In this document: positions 24,338 through 32,578 of the stretch, one piece after another
How the letters are laid out: each line of letters opens with the position of its first letter
Numbering within the stretch: the first letter of the stretch is position 1
DNA from: Gammaproteobacteria bacterium
GTDB taxonomy: Bacteria; Pseudomonadota; Gammaproteobacteria; BMS3Bbin11
NCBI GenBank assembly: GCA_013150915.1
Contig: JAADJE010000014.1
Location: forward strand, 1-32,762
Direction: 5' to 3'
DNA: 32,762 bases
Notes under the pieces: model-generated
What the model was told of the DNA's origin: nothing
Seen by the model: only the letters and a program-made list of their open reading frames with translations
Databases searched by the model: none
Made by a program: the position numbers and the translations under genes

Positions 24338-25456
24338 ATGCAAGTCTTCAGGCCTATTGCTACACGTCTATTAAGTGACGCCGATATATCGATTAATGGT
24401 ATTCGTTCGCATGACATCAGGGTTCATGATGATCGTTTCTATCAAAACGTGTTGTTAAAGGGGTCTATGGGCCTGGGTGAAGATTATATGGATGGTGGGT
24501 GGGACTGCGAAGACCTTGAAGAGATGTTTTTTCGGCTCATCAACTCCGGTCTTGAGGACCGGATTCGGGGGCTTCCTGTAAACTTCTTGCCGAATTTATT
24601 TGCACAGCTTAAAAATCAGCAAACACGAAATAAGTCCTTAAGAGTTGCTGAGCGGCATTACAATATGGGTAACGATCTTTTTTTCAGTTTTCTCGGAAAA
24701 TATAAGAACTACAGTTGCGGCTACTTTAATGGGACGACTAAGTCTTTGGATATTGCCCAAGAACAAAAGATGGATCTTATCTGTCGTAAGTTAAGCCTGT
24801 CTAGCGGTGATCGCCTGCTCGATGTAGGAGGGGGTTGGGGTGAGATCGCTCGGTTTGCTGCAGATAACTATGGTTGTCATGTGACCAGTATCAATATATC
24901 AGATGAACAGATTGCCTATGGTCGCGAATACTGCAAAGATAGCTCTGTCAATATCCTCAAATGTGACTATCGCGATCTGGAAGGAGAATATGATAAAATA
25001 ATCGTCATCGCAATGCTTACCCACGTTGGGCACAAGAACTATCGGGCATTTATGGAGAAGATTCACTCTTGTTTGAAAGATGGCGGTAGTGCCCTGATCG
25101 AAACGGTAGGCAGTACTGTGGCCCGTAAGCATTGCGAGCCATGGACCAACAAATATATTTTTCCTGGCGGACTTATTCCCTCCATTAGCCAGCTTGGTGA
25201 AGCGATAGAGGGGCTTTTCGTAATTGAGGATCTTCATGATTTCGGACCTGACTATGTTAAAACACTTCGTTTGTGGAACAAAAATCTTCAGAAAGGCTGG
25301 CCAGGTCAGAGTGAGATATACAGCGAGCGGATCCGACGGATGTTCGAGTATTTTTTTCTTTCAGTAGCTGGGGCATTTCGGGCCCGAAGCTTACACAATT
25401 GGCATTTGGTATTAACTAAAAATGCGATTGATAAACCCAACTGTCGCGTAGTTTAG
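24338..25456 (+). CDS. cfa: Cyclopropane-fatty-acyl-phospholipid synthase
   Basis: This 372-aa protein has an N-terminal lipid-binding domain (about 1-100, LLKGSMGLGEDYMDGGWDCE) and a methyltransferase domain with HYNMGNDLFFSFLG, the active-site cysteine C127 in NYSCGYF, motif I LDVGGGWG (161-168), MLTHVGHKNY and the FPGGLIPS block. These are hallmark Cfa residues. It methylenates unsaturated phospholipid acyl chains using SAM at the inner membrane, usually on entry to stationary phase or under stress. The strong AAGGGAGG 4 nt upstream fixes the start. It is followed after 31 nt by the SAM-cyclase-AAA-TPR gene, so they may be co-transcribed. Confidence 0.88.
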   Translation: MQVFRPIATRLLSDADISINGIRSHDIRVHDDRFYQNVLLKGSMGLGEDYMDGGWDCEDLEEMFFRLINSGLEDRIRGLPVNFLPNLFAQLKNQQTRNKSLRVAERHYNMGNDLFFSFLGKYKNYSCGYFNGTTKSLDIAQEQKMDLICRKLSLSSGDRLLDVGGGWGEIARFAADNYGCHVTSINISDEQIAYGREYCKDSSVNILKCDYRDLEGEYDKIIVIAMLTHVGHKNYRAFMEKIHSCLKDGGSALIETVGSTVARKHCEPWTNKYIFPGGLIPSISQLGEAIEGLFVIEDLHDFGPDYVKTLRLWNKNLQKGWPGQSEIYSERIRRMFEYFFLSVAGAFRARSLHNWHLVLTKNAIDKPNCRVV

Positions 25457-25487
25457 ACAGGTTTGCAGATTCTTCGACAGGAGCATC

Positions 25488-28400
25488 ATGAAGGAGACTG
25501 AGTATTGGCTCAAGAGCATAGGCTTCGAGCGTTACAGCAAGCTCTTCAAGGAGCATGCGGTCAAATTCGAGCTACTTGCCCAGCTTAAAGACGATGACCT
25601 GAAAGAGATGGGTATCGCCCGATTGGATGATCGAAAGAAGCTGCTGCATGCAATCAATGCCCTGCGGGATAAGCTACCACAAAAAAATATTTCATCGCCC
25701 CCGCAGGAAAATCCTCATTCGATGCAGGATGATGAGGAGTTCCGGCAGGTAACCGTTTTGTATTCCAGTCTGGTTGATTCGACAGAACCCGCAAAAAAAA
25801 ATTCTCCGGAGGAATTCCGTACTATCATGCGGATCTTCCGTGATGCATGTGAATCGATCACATCCTACGAAGGCTGTATCTCAAAGTTTACAGGAGACGG
25901 TATTGTTGCGTATTTTGGTTGGCCCAAGGTGCATGACGATCATGCAGAACATGCGGTACAGGCAGGACTTGATCTGATAAAAACTATCCGGGAAATAGAA
26001 TTTCCCGGTATGCTCAAGCTAAGCGTACAGGTTGGGATTGCGACTGGAGAAGTTGTTATCGGTAATATCTTTGATGAGACAACCGTAGATGTTGGTGCCC
26101 TGTTGGGCGAGACGACCCGGCTCGCAGAAAGCCTCCAGTCCCGGTCAGAGCCAAATCAAATAGTACTCGACTCAGACACCAGAAACCTGATCGATCAGTC
26201 GTTTCAACTCTACGAACTGGGCGCACAACCGGTAAAAGGACACATTGAGCCAGTACAGGCATGGAGCGTCGTCGGTAAGACAGCCATCAAGACCGATTCC
26301 GAGGGGAAGGCCGCGCCTTTGGTGAAATTTGTGAACCGTAAGCATGAGCTTGCTGCCATGCTGAGGAGCTGGGAAAAAACCAAAAATGGAAATGGCCGAG
26401 CCATAGAGATACTCGGTGATTCAGGAATCGGCAAGTCACGGCTTATTGAAGTCTTTCTGGAACACATTGCGGAAGACGCTCCTTTGGTAATTCGCTATCG
26501 CTGTGCAAGTTTTCACGATAACAGTGCCCTGTTCCCAGTGATTCAACATTTGTACGGGTTGATAGGTTATTCCGGTAAGGAATCGCTAGACAGCGCATTC
26601 GATGTGATCGAAAGGATATCTGGCCTGGATTCATCAACGGATACCAGCGACCTTCGATTAATTGCCAGTCTGTTAAACCTGGACTTTGAGTCCCGTTATG
26701 GATCGATCGAGATCAACCCACAGGAGCGACAGAGACGGTCGCTTGAGGCACTGAAGCAACTAATATTGAAAATTGCCGGGTCGAAACCACTGCTTATTAT
26801 TGTCGAAGATAAGCACTGGCTAGATCCCACGACCAGTGAACTTATTCGTAAGCTTGTAAGTGATCTGGCTGTTCAAAAGGTGATGGTTATTACCACACAT
26901 CGGGCAGAGTATGATTCAGCTTTTCAGGCCAGTAAACATGTCGATCGCATACTTCTTCATTGTCTCAATAAAAAGGATGCTATCGAATTGGTGGAATCAA
27001 TCAATAATGGTTCTCTTACATCAGATGTCGTTGAGAGAATTGTTCACCTTGCCAACAGTGTCCCCCTGTACCTGGAGGAAATCACTCAGTCGACAATGGC
27101 GTCCTCCGATTCTATATCTATGCCACTTATTCCCACAAGCCTACGGGCATCCCTGATGGTAAGGCTGGATCGATTGAAAGATGTCAAAGAAGTCGCGCAG
27201 GCCTGTTCAGTTGTGGGTCTGGAATTCGAACTAAGTGTCTTACTGGCGATTATAGAATGGCCAAAAATCAAGTTAATCGAGGCGATTAATAAACTGGAAA
27301 ATATGGGTTTTGTGCGCAGGTGTCACACTACGGCAGGTATTAAATATGAATTCAAGCACACCCTAATCCAGGATGCCATATATAAAAGTATAGGGATCCA
27401 GGACAGAAAAAGGTTACATAAACGCGTGTCTCTGATTATGAGAGATCAATTAGAATATTCTGTGGCGGCTAACCCGGAACTTCTAGCCAATCACCTCCTG
27501 GCTGCTGGCAATTTGGAGGATGCGAATTTCTACTGGCTGCAAGCAGGGCGACGTGCAGTAGACGTTTTTGCCTATTCTGAAGCAATCACGCACTTCACCG
27601 CTGGACTAAAACATCTTTCATCTATGGCCGATGACAAGAAAAGGAAAGAACTTGAATTCGAACTCAGAGTGGGTTTGTGTACGCCTCTTATCGTCACGGA
27701 AGGTTACACCAGCCCCAAGCTAAATGAAGTCATTAATCGTGCCATCCATCTTAGAAAGGAGATCAGTAGTGTTCAGGGAATATATCCTGTGCTATACGGT
27801 AAATGGGCCTATCTATTGACATTGGGTCGCGGGCTCGAAGCATTGGCGATGGCCAGGGAATATTCTTTGCTGGCAGAACAACAAAATGATGAAGATGCGC
27901 TTTATATCAGGCACAGAATGCTTGGAGCATCAAACCTCTTCATGGGAAAATTGTCTACGGCGAGCCGGTATATAGGACTCGCAATCAAGCAATATGAAGA
28001 GAGCAAGCATGCAAGCTTTGCTACCTCGCAGAGTGTTGATCCTTATGTGGCATCACACTGTTTCGATAGCTTTAATAGTTGGTTATTGGGCCTGCCTGAT
28101 CGTGCTGTGGCCTCTACGAACTCAGCCTATCTCCATGCAACTCGACTCAAGCACCCGCACAGCATTGCAATGTCGATGTTTTTTCTTGCTATGGTGTATT
28201 TTTGTCGCAAGGAGCCCGATAAGGTTTACAAGTATGCACAGGAGTTGATCTCCCTGTCTGAGAAACACATGATCGGTAGTTGGCCTTCCCTGGGGAGGTC
28301 GTTGCTCGGTTGGGCGATGGTTAAAACCGGTGATAGCACTCGTGGTATGAAGAATATATATAAAGGTCTCGATCACGCACAGCGTATTGGGGTTTGTATG

Positions 28401-28796
28401 TGGGTACCGGTAATTACAGCCGGGCTGGTCGAAATCCTGATAGAAGCCGGTAGTATAGACAAGGCAGCCGAGCATCTTGTGCGGGTTAGGGAATATATGG
28501 AAAGCAGTGAAGAGCTGAACTACCTCGCAGAATTCGAGCGTCTGGATGGGGAATTACTTCGGGCTCGCGGTGAGGTGAGATCGGCTGAAAATGCGTTTAA
28601 CAAAGCGCTGGATGTGGCTCGGTCACAACAATCGCTTATGCTACAACTTCGAGCCGTCGTTAGCCTGGCGAGACTGTACCAGGATACGGACTGGAAGCAG
28701 GAAGTCGCTATCCTTGTAAAGCCCGTGCTAGACAAAATATCAGAGGGTGAAACAACACAGGATGTAAGGGCCGCACAGGACCTGCTTCTTCTCTGA
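25488..28796 (+). CDS. SAM-cyclase homology-AAA-TPR protein with degenerate cyclase site
   Basis: This is a 1102-aa soluble protein. Residues ~4-62 form a SAM domain (WLKSIGFERYSKLFKEHA). Residues ~85-245 form a class III nucleotide cyclase homology domain. Residues ~270-600 form an AAA/STAND ATPase with Walker A GDSGIGKSR (310-318) and Walker B LLIIVEDKHWLDP (435-447). A TPR-like helical C-terminus runs to the end. In the cyclase domain the second metal Asp (GDG, D137) is kept. The first metal Asp is Ser94 (VLYSSLVDST), and the Asn and Arg of the usual NLAARL are R211 and S215 (TRLAESL). Cyclase activity therefore seems lost, while the ATPase looks intact. Homologues are multidomain signalling proteins. 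ACAGGAG precedes the ATG. Confidence 0.82.
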   Translation: MKETEYWLKSIGFERYSKLFKEHAVKFELLAQLKDDDLKEMGIARLDDRKKLLHAINALRDKLPQKNISSPPQENPHSMQDDEEFRQVTVLYSSLVDSTEPAKKNSPEEFRTIMRIFRDACESITSYEGCISKFTGDGIVAYFGWPKVHDDHAEHAVQAGLDLIKTIREIEFPGMLKLSVQVGIATGEVVIGNIFDETTVDVGALLGETTRLAESLQSRSEPNQIVLDSDTRNLIDQSFQLYELGAQPVKGHIEPVQAWSVVGKTAIKTDSEGKAAPLVKFVNRKHELAAMLRSWEKTKNGNGRAIEILGDSGIGKSRLIEVFLEHIAEDAPLVIRYRCASFHDNSALFPVIQHLYGLIGYSGKESLDSAFDVIERISGLDSSTDTSDLRLIASLLNLDFESRYGSIEINPQERQRRSLEALKQLILKIAGSKPLLIIVEDKHWLDPTTSELIRKLVSDLAVQKVMVITTHRAEYDSAFQASKHVDRILLHCLNKKDAIELVESINNGSLTSDVVERIVHLANSVPLYLEEITQSTMASSDSISMPLIPTSLRASLMVRLDRLKDVKEVAQACSVVGLEFELSVLLAIIEWPKIKLIEAINKLENMGFVRRCHTTAGIKYEFKHTLIQDAIYKSIGIQDRKRLHKRVSLIMRDQLEYSVAANPELLANHLLAAGNLEDANFYWLQAGRRAVDVFAYSEAITHFTAGLKHLSSMADDKKRKELEFELRVGLCTPLIVTEGYTSPKLNEVINRAIHLRKEISSVQGIYPVLYGKWAYLLTLGRGLEALAMAREYSLLAEQQNDEDALYIRHRMLGASNLFMGKLSTASRYIGLAIKQYEESKHASFATSQSVDPYVASHCFDSFNSWLLGLPDRAVASTNSAYLHATRLKHPHSIAMSMFFLAMVYFCRKEPDKVYKYAQELISLSEKHMIGSWPSLGRSLLGWAMVKTGDSTRGMKNIYKGLDHAQRIGVCMWVPVITAGLVEILIEAGSIDKAAEHLVRVREYMESSEELNYLAEFERLDGELLRARGEVRSAENAFNKALDVARSQQSLMLQLRAVVSLARLYQDTDWKQEVAILVKPVLDKISEGETTQDVRAAQDLLLL

Positions 28797-28806
28797 AGAG
28801 ATAGGC

Positions 28807-28823
28807 GGCCTGATAGTCAGGCC
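28807..28823 (+). terminator. Hairpin after the SAM-cyclase-AAA-TPR gene
   Basis: GGCCTGA and TCAGGCC form a perfect 7-bp, GC-rich stem with a 3-nt loop, 10 nt after the stop. Only two T follow, so it is a weak intrinsic terminator at best. It lies between convergent genes. Confidence 0.45.
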
Positions 28824-28874
28824 TTCCGTCTCAGTGTTGTAAAAACATGTTGTTATTATTTCTAAGTTGATTAC

Positions 28875-29504
28875 TCACTGCGCGTACTCCTTGATAGCCT
28901 TAAAATCAACGATCTTAAAGTATTCTTTGAGTACTTCTGGCGACACCCTTTTATCACCATCAATTTTTACCAGGATCTTGTTGGCAACCATTGAAGTAAG
29001 AGAATTCTCGCGCTCATTGGCAATGGCTTTTTCACCATCGATGACGGTTAATTTGTTGTTCTGACCCATAAACAAAGGATTGGAAAACATCATACCCATT
29101 GTTTGAATAAGGGGTGAATCTGTTGTGATTGAGATTGTCAGTCCTATGACCTTGCCGTCAGTTTTTTTCGTATATCGTCTTTTGGCACTAATTCCACCAC
29201 CAAACATGCCAGCGGCCGCCGCACTACTTTTAGCTTTTCCTGCTTCCCAGCCGTTAAGTGGTTCAGGCAGGAGCTTGCTGACCAGTTCACCTTTTTTCTG
29301 CCTGATCAGTGTGGAAGCAGAATCGAGAGCAGTGATGGCCGTGTTGTAGTCATTTTTTTCATAGGCCTTTATCGCCTCCTCAATTTGGTCTTTGACATCA
29401 TCTGCCAGCAGCGTAGAAGAAAGGCTGAGAAATAGCGCAAGTGAGAGGGGTATCAGGGTAGACAGTGTGAGCGTGTTTGGCTTTCTTGTTAGAAGTAAGG
29501 GCAT
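28875..29504 (-). CDS. Exported protein of unknown function
   Basis: This 209-aa protein has a signal peptide (LSTLIPLSLALFLSLSSTLLADD). A helical TPR-like stretch follows (DQIEEAIKAYEKNDYNTAIT, then ALDSASTLIRQKK), then a segment with LPEPLNGWEAGKAKSSAAAAG and FGGGISAKRRY, and an alpha/beta C-terminal half ending FKIVDFKAIKEYAQ. I recognise no named family. GGAG lies 8-9 nt before the ATG. The gene diverges from oxyR, sharing a 135-bp promoter region that holds the palindrome at 29596-29610, so a role in oxidative or envelope stress is a context-based guess. Confidence 0.6.
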   Translation of the reverse strand: MPLLLTRKPNTLTLSTLIPLSLALFLSLSSTLLADDVKDQIEEAIKAYEKNDYNTAITALDSASTLIRQKKGELVSKLLPEPLNGWEAGKAKSSAAAAGMFGGGISAKRRYTKKTDGKVIGLTISITTDSPLIQTMGMMFSNPLFMGQNNKLTVIDGEKAIANERENSLTSMVANKILVKIDGDKRVSPEVLKEYFKIVDFKAIKEYAQ

Positions 29505-29595
29505 GGATAGCTCCGTGTGTTGTGATGGTTTTTATATTGAAAATAACCTGGAATTTTGATCATAAACTAAAAAGAAGAATACATGCCAGTACATT

Positions 29596-29610
29596 ATTGA
29601 TAATATCAAT
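29596..29610. promoter_or_regulatory. LysR-type box in the oxyR promoter region
   Basis: ATTGATAATATCAAT is a perfect 15-bp palindrome (arms ATTGATA/TATCAAT), 29 nt before the oxyR start, and contains a T-N11-A core. The pattern ATTGAT-N3-ATCAAT recurs before rubrerythrin at 30588-30602. It is probably bound by OxyR and could also affect the divergent exported-protein gene. Confidence 0.6.
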
Positions 29611-29639
29611 CGAAGACAAATGATCAATTTAGGTGACGT

Positions 29640-30581
29640 ATGACTCTGACAGAACTCCGTTACATTGTTGCAGTCGCCCGAGAGCGACATTTTGGGCGTG
29701 CGGCAGCGGCCTGTTTTGTCAGCCAGTCTACATTGAGTATCGGAGTTCGTAAACTGGAGGATGAGCTAGGTATGCCTTTGTTCGAGCGATCGCGAAATGA
29801 AGTGATGCTGACGGAAAAAGGTGAGGAGATTGTAGAACAGGCGCAGCGTGTGCTTGAGGAAATTGAGGTTATTAGGCAAATGGCCGAGTCGGGGAAAGGG
29901 CCATTGGTGGGCGCTTTGCGTATAGGTGCCATTTACACGATTGGCCCTTATCTATTTCCCGGATTGATACCGGTACTGCACGAACAGGCACCGGGAATGC
30001 CGTTAGTGGTGCAGGAAAACTATACCGCAAACTTGACAGTACTGCTTAAGCAGGGTCAGCTGGATGTCATCATCATCTCTTACCCTTATGAAGAGCCGGG
30101 GATAGAAACCTTACCCTTATATGATGAACCGTTTGTTGTTGTCGTTCCCTCCGCGCACCCCTGGGCAGGCAAAAAAACTATTTCACGTGAGATATTGCCT
30201 GAAGAAAATATCATGCTGTTGGGAGCAGGCAATTGCTTCCGTGACCAGGTTCTTGATTTCTGCCCAGATTGTTTGCAGGCCTCACAAAAAGATATTGGTC
30301 TGCAGCAGACCCTGGAAGGCAGCTCACTTGAAACTATTCGGCATATGGTGATGAGCGGCATTGGAATTTCAATTTTCCCTGTGACGGCTGCCGGTGCCCA
30401 TGAATATTCGCATCGGCTGCTTGCAGTCAAGCGGTTGTCGGGTAAACAACCTCTGCGTCGAGTCGCCCTGGCCTGGCGAAAAAGCTTTCCCCGCCGTTTG
30501 GCCATTGAAACCCTGACTATGGCCATCCGGCAAATTGATCTTCCCAGCGTAAAGATTCTGAAAGATATGCCCGAACAATAA
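29640..30581 (+). CDS. oxyR: OxyR, LysR-family hydrogen peroxide sensor
   Basis: This 313-aa protein has an N-terminal winged helix (LTELRYIVAVARERHFGRAA, then VSQSTLSIGVRKLEDEL) and an effector domain containing GAGNCFRDQVLDFCPDC. The cysteines fall at C199 and C208, exactly the positions of the redox pair in E. coli OxyR, so disulfide switching by peroxide is likely; C211 is an additional cysteine. AGGTGA lies just before the ATG. It is divergent from an exported protein and followed by a rubrerythrin gene on the same strand, a plausible target. Confidence 0.9.
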   Translation: MTLTELRYIVAVARERHFGRAAAACFVSQSTLSIGVRKLEDELGMPLFERSRNEVMLTEKGEEIVEQAQRVLEEIEVIRQMAESGKGPLVGALRIGAIYTIGPYLFPGLIPVLHEQAPGMPLVVQENYTANLTVLLKQGQLDVIIISYPYEEPGIETLPLYDEPFVVVVPSAHPWAGKKTISREILPEENIMLLGAGNCFRDQVLDFCPDCLQASQKDIGLQQTLEGSSLETIRHMVMSGIGISIFPVTAAGAHEYSHRLLAVKRLSGKQPLRRVALAWRKSFPRRLAIETLTMAIRQIDLPSVKILKDMPEQ

Positions 30582-30587
30582 GGGTTT

Positions 30588-30602
30588 ATTGATGAAATCA
30601 AT
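30588..30602. promoter_or_regulatory. OxyR-type box upstream of rubrerythrin
   Basis: ATTGATGAAATCAAT is a 6+3+6 palindrome with the same arms as the site before oxyR. It lies about 36 nt upstream of the -35 candidate, a position from which a LysR activator could act. Confidence 0.55.
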
Positions 30603-30623
30603 CAATATATTTGTTACATTCAA

Positions 30624-30653
30624 TTGGAACAATTCATCCAGTTTTTCTATTAT
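30624..30653 (+). promoter_or_regulatory. Candidate promoter of the rubrerythrin operon
   Basis: TTGGAA (30624-30629), an 18-bp spacer and TATTAT (30648-30653) form a moderate sigma-70 promoter with a leader of about 57 nt. The weak -35 fits activator dependence. Confidence 0.5.
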
Positions 30654-30716
30654 CTATTTCAGCGGGTAAAACCGTTGGATTAATTCACAGTAACAACCTT
30701 AATGAAGGAGTTAATT

Positions 30717-31136
30717 ATGTCACTAAAAAACAGTAAAACTGAACAGAACCTGAAAGATGCCTTCGCCGGTGAATCGCAGGCCAACCGTCGTTACCTGTAC
30801 TTCGCTGCAAAAGCAGATGTTGAAGGATATAACGATGTTGCAACTGTCTTTCGTTCAACCGCGGAAGGTGAAACGGGTCATGCCCATGGCCATCTGGAAT
30901 ATCTGGAAGAAACCGGTGATCCAGCAACAGGCCTGCCTATCGGTAGTACCTCGGATAACCTGAAGGCATCCATTGCTGGTGAAACCCATGAGTACACCGA
31001 TATGTATCCAGGTATGGCAAAAGATGCGCGCGAAGAAGGTTTCGATGAAATAGCCGATTGGATGGAAACTCTGGGTAAGGCGGAACGTTCACATGCCAAC
31101 CGTTTCCAGAAAGCCCTCGATACACTTGATGACTGA
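30717..31136 (+). CDS. Rubrerythrin (erythrin-type, no rubredoxin domain)
   Basis: The product is 139 aa from ATG 30717, which follows AAGGAG by 6 nt; an ATG at 30702 overlaps that Shine-Dalgarno and is rejected. It is a four-helix ferritin-like domain with di-iron ligand motifs in [46 protein letters not shown] and [11 protein letters not shown]. The C-terminal rubredoxin domain of classical rubrerythrin is missing. Family members reduce hydrogen peroxide in the cytoplasm; electrons must come from a separate donor, perhaps the Fe-S protein encoded next. An OxyR-type palindrome lies upstream. Confidence 0.87.
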   Translation: MSLKNSKTEQNLKDAFAGESQANRRYLYFAAKADVEGYNDVATVFRSTAEGETGHAHGHLEYLEETGDPATGLPIGSTSDNLKASIAGETHEYTDMYPGMAKDAREEGFDEIADWMETLGKAERSHANRFQKALDTLDD

Positions 31137-31153
31137 TCAATTTGTTATTGAAT

Positions 31154-31180
31154 AAAGGGAGGGCGTGGTGCTCTCCCTTT
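31154..31180 (+). terminator. Hairpin between rubrerythrin and the Fe-S gene
   Basis: AAAGGGAG and CTCCCTTT are perfect 8-bp arms around 11 nt, 17 nt after the rubrerythrin stop. Only a TTT follows, so it probably attenuates transcription rather than ending it, giving more rubrerythrin than downstream product. Confidence 0.45.
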
Positions 31181-31225
31181 GGGCTCCTTTAATCAGTCAA
31201 TGAACAATCAGACAGGGCTAGAATA

Positions 31226-32578
31226 ATGGCAACAGTACCGAAAGAAGGAAATCTTCAGGCACCAACTCGGCATCCTGTTAACTGGAAGGATCCGGAGTTC
31301 CTTAATGAAGGTGCTCTTTATAAAGAGCTTGAGCGTGTTTACGACCACTGCCATGGATGCCGCCGTTGCGTCAGTCTTTGTCAGTCTTTTCCCGTGTTGT
31401 TTGACCTCGTTGATGAATCCCCAACCATGGAAGTGGATGGTATCGATAAAAGAGATTATATGAAGGTCGTTGATCAGTGCTACCTCTGTGATCTTTGTTA
31501 CATGACCAAATGTCCCTACACACCGCCTCATGAATGGAATATTGATTTCCCTCATCTGATGTTGCGTGCCAAGGCGGTAAAATTTAAAAAGGGTGAGGTA
31601 CGTAAACGCGATAAAATACTGACTTCTACCGATACCGTCGGCAGGCTTGCGGGTATCCCGATTGTGGTTAACATTGTCAATGCTTCGAACAAAAATTCGA
31701 GCATCCGAAAAGTATTGGAGAAAAAACTTGGAGTGAGTGCCCGTGCCCACGTACCTGAATACCATTCAAAGACCTTCCGTAAACAACAGGGAAGCCATAC
31801 GGGGATTCCAGCCGGAGTGGCAAAACCAGGTGAAAAAACCAACGGGAAGGTGGCACTGTTTGCAACCTGTTACGGCAACTACAATGAACCCAGAGTAGGC
31901 CGCGATATGGTCTCTGTTCTGGAGCACAATGGTATTCCTGTCACCCTGCTGGAGAAGGAACAATGTTGTGGTATGCCGAAGCTTGAGCTGGGTGATCTGG
32001 AATCTGTGGAAGCGGCAAAGAATGTCAATGTGCCTGCTCTGGCCGCGATGGTTGATGCCGGGTGGGATCTGATTTCACCCGTACCTTCCTGTACGCTGAT
32101 GTTCAAGCAGGAGTTGCCACTGCTGTTCCCTGATGATGCGGAGGTTAAAAAAGTAGCCGATGCATTTTTTGACCCATTTGAATATCTGGCGCAAAGAAAT
32201 AAAGAAGGGCTATTAAAAACGGATTTCAAATCAGCTATCGGCAAGGTGTCCTATCATGTCGCCTGCCATCAGCGAGTACAGAATATCGGGCCCAAAACTC
32301 GTGATGTATTGAGTCTCATCCCGGACATCGAGATCGATACTATTGAGCGCTGTTCCGGTCATGATGGTACCTATGGTGTGAAAGCTGAGACCTTTGATTT
32401 TGCAGTCAAGATAGGCCGTCCGGTGGCGAACAGAATCAAGAAAAATGAACCAGATTATTTCACCTCAGATTGTCCGATTGCTGGTCATCATCTGGGGAAT
32501 ATTCTCGGTGATAACAGTACACCTACACATCCAATGAGTCTGCTTCGTATTGCCTACGGGTTAGGAGATAAAAAATGA
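31226..32578 (+). CDS. Two-[4Fe-4S] oxidoreductase (GlpC/HdrD-like)
   Basis: This 450-aa protein has two N-terminal ferredoxin clusters: C42/C45/C48/C52 in CHGCRRCVSLC, and C85/C88/C91/C96 in CYLCDLCYMTKCP with a four-residue last gap. Two cysteine-rich CCG-type domains follow. The first has EQCCGMPKLELGD; the second has HVACHQRVQNIG and an altered ERCSGHDGTYG, where the CCG cysteine pair is CS. Such proteins pass electrons in GlpC and heterodisulfide reductase complexes. The order rubrerythrin, this protein, DUF3501 is a recurrent gene set, which suggests that it feeds electrons to the rubrerythrin. It overlaps the next start by ATGA. Confidence 0.82.
   Translation: MATVPKEGNLQAPTRHPVNWKDPEFLNEGALYKELERVYDHCHGCRRCVSLCQSFPVLFDLVDESPTMEVDGIDKRDYMKVVDQCYLCDLCYMTKCPYTPPHEWNIDFPHLMLRAKAVKFKKGEVRKRDKILTSTDTVGRLAGIPIVVNIVNASNKNSSIRKVLEKKLGVSARAHVPEYHSKTFRKQQGSHTGIPAGVAKPGEKTNGKVALFATCYGNYNEPRVGRDMVSVLEHNGIPVTLLEKEQCCGMPKLELGDLESVEAAKNVNVPALAAMVDAGWDLISPVPSCTLMFKQELPLLFPDDAEVKKVADAFFDPFEYLAQRNKEGLLKTDFKSAIGKVSYHVACHQRVQNIGPKTRDVLSLIPDIEIDTIERCSGHDGTYGVKAETFDFAVKIGRPVANRIKKNEPDYFTSDCPIAGHHLGNILGDNSTPTHPMSLLRIAYGLGDKK

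Noticed and set aside
24161-24343. 60-aa minus-strand frame just before cfa
   Set aside because: It covers the cfa ribosome binding site, and neither its start nor its composition is convincing.
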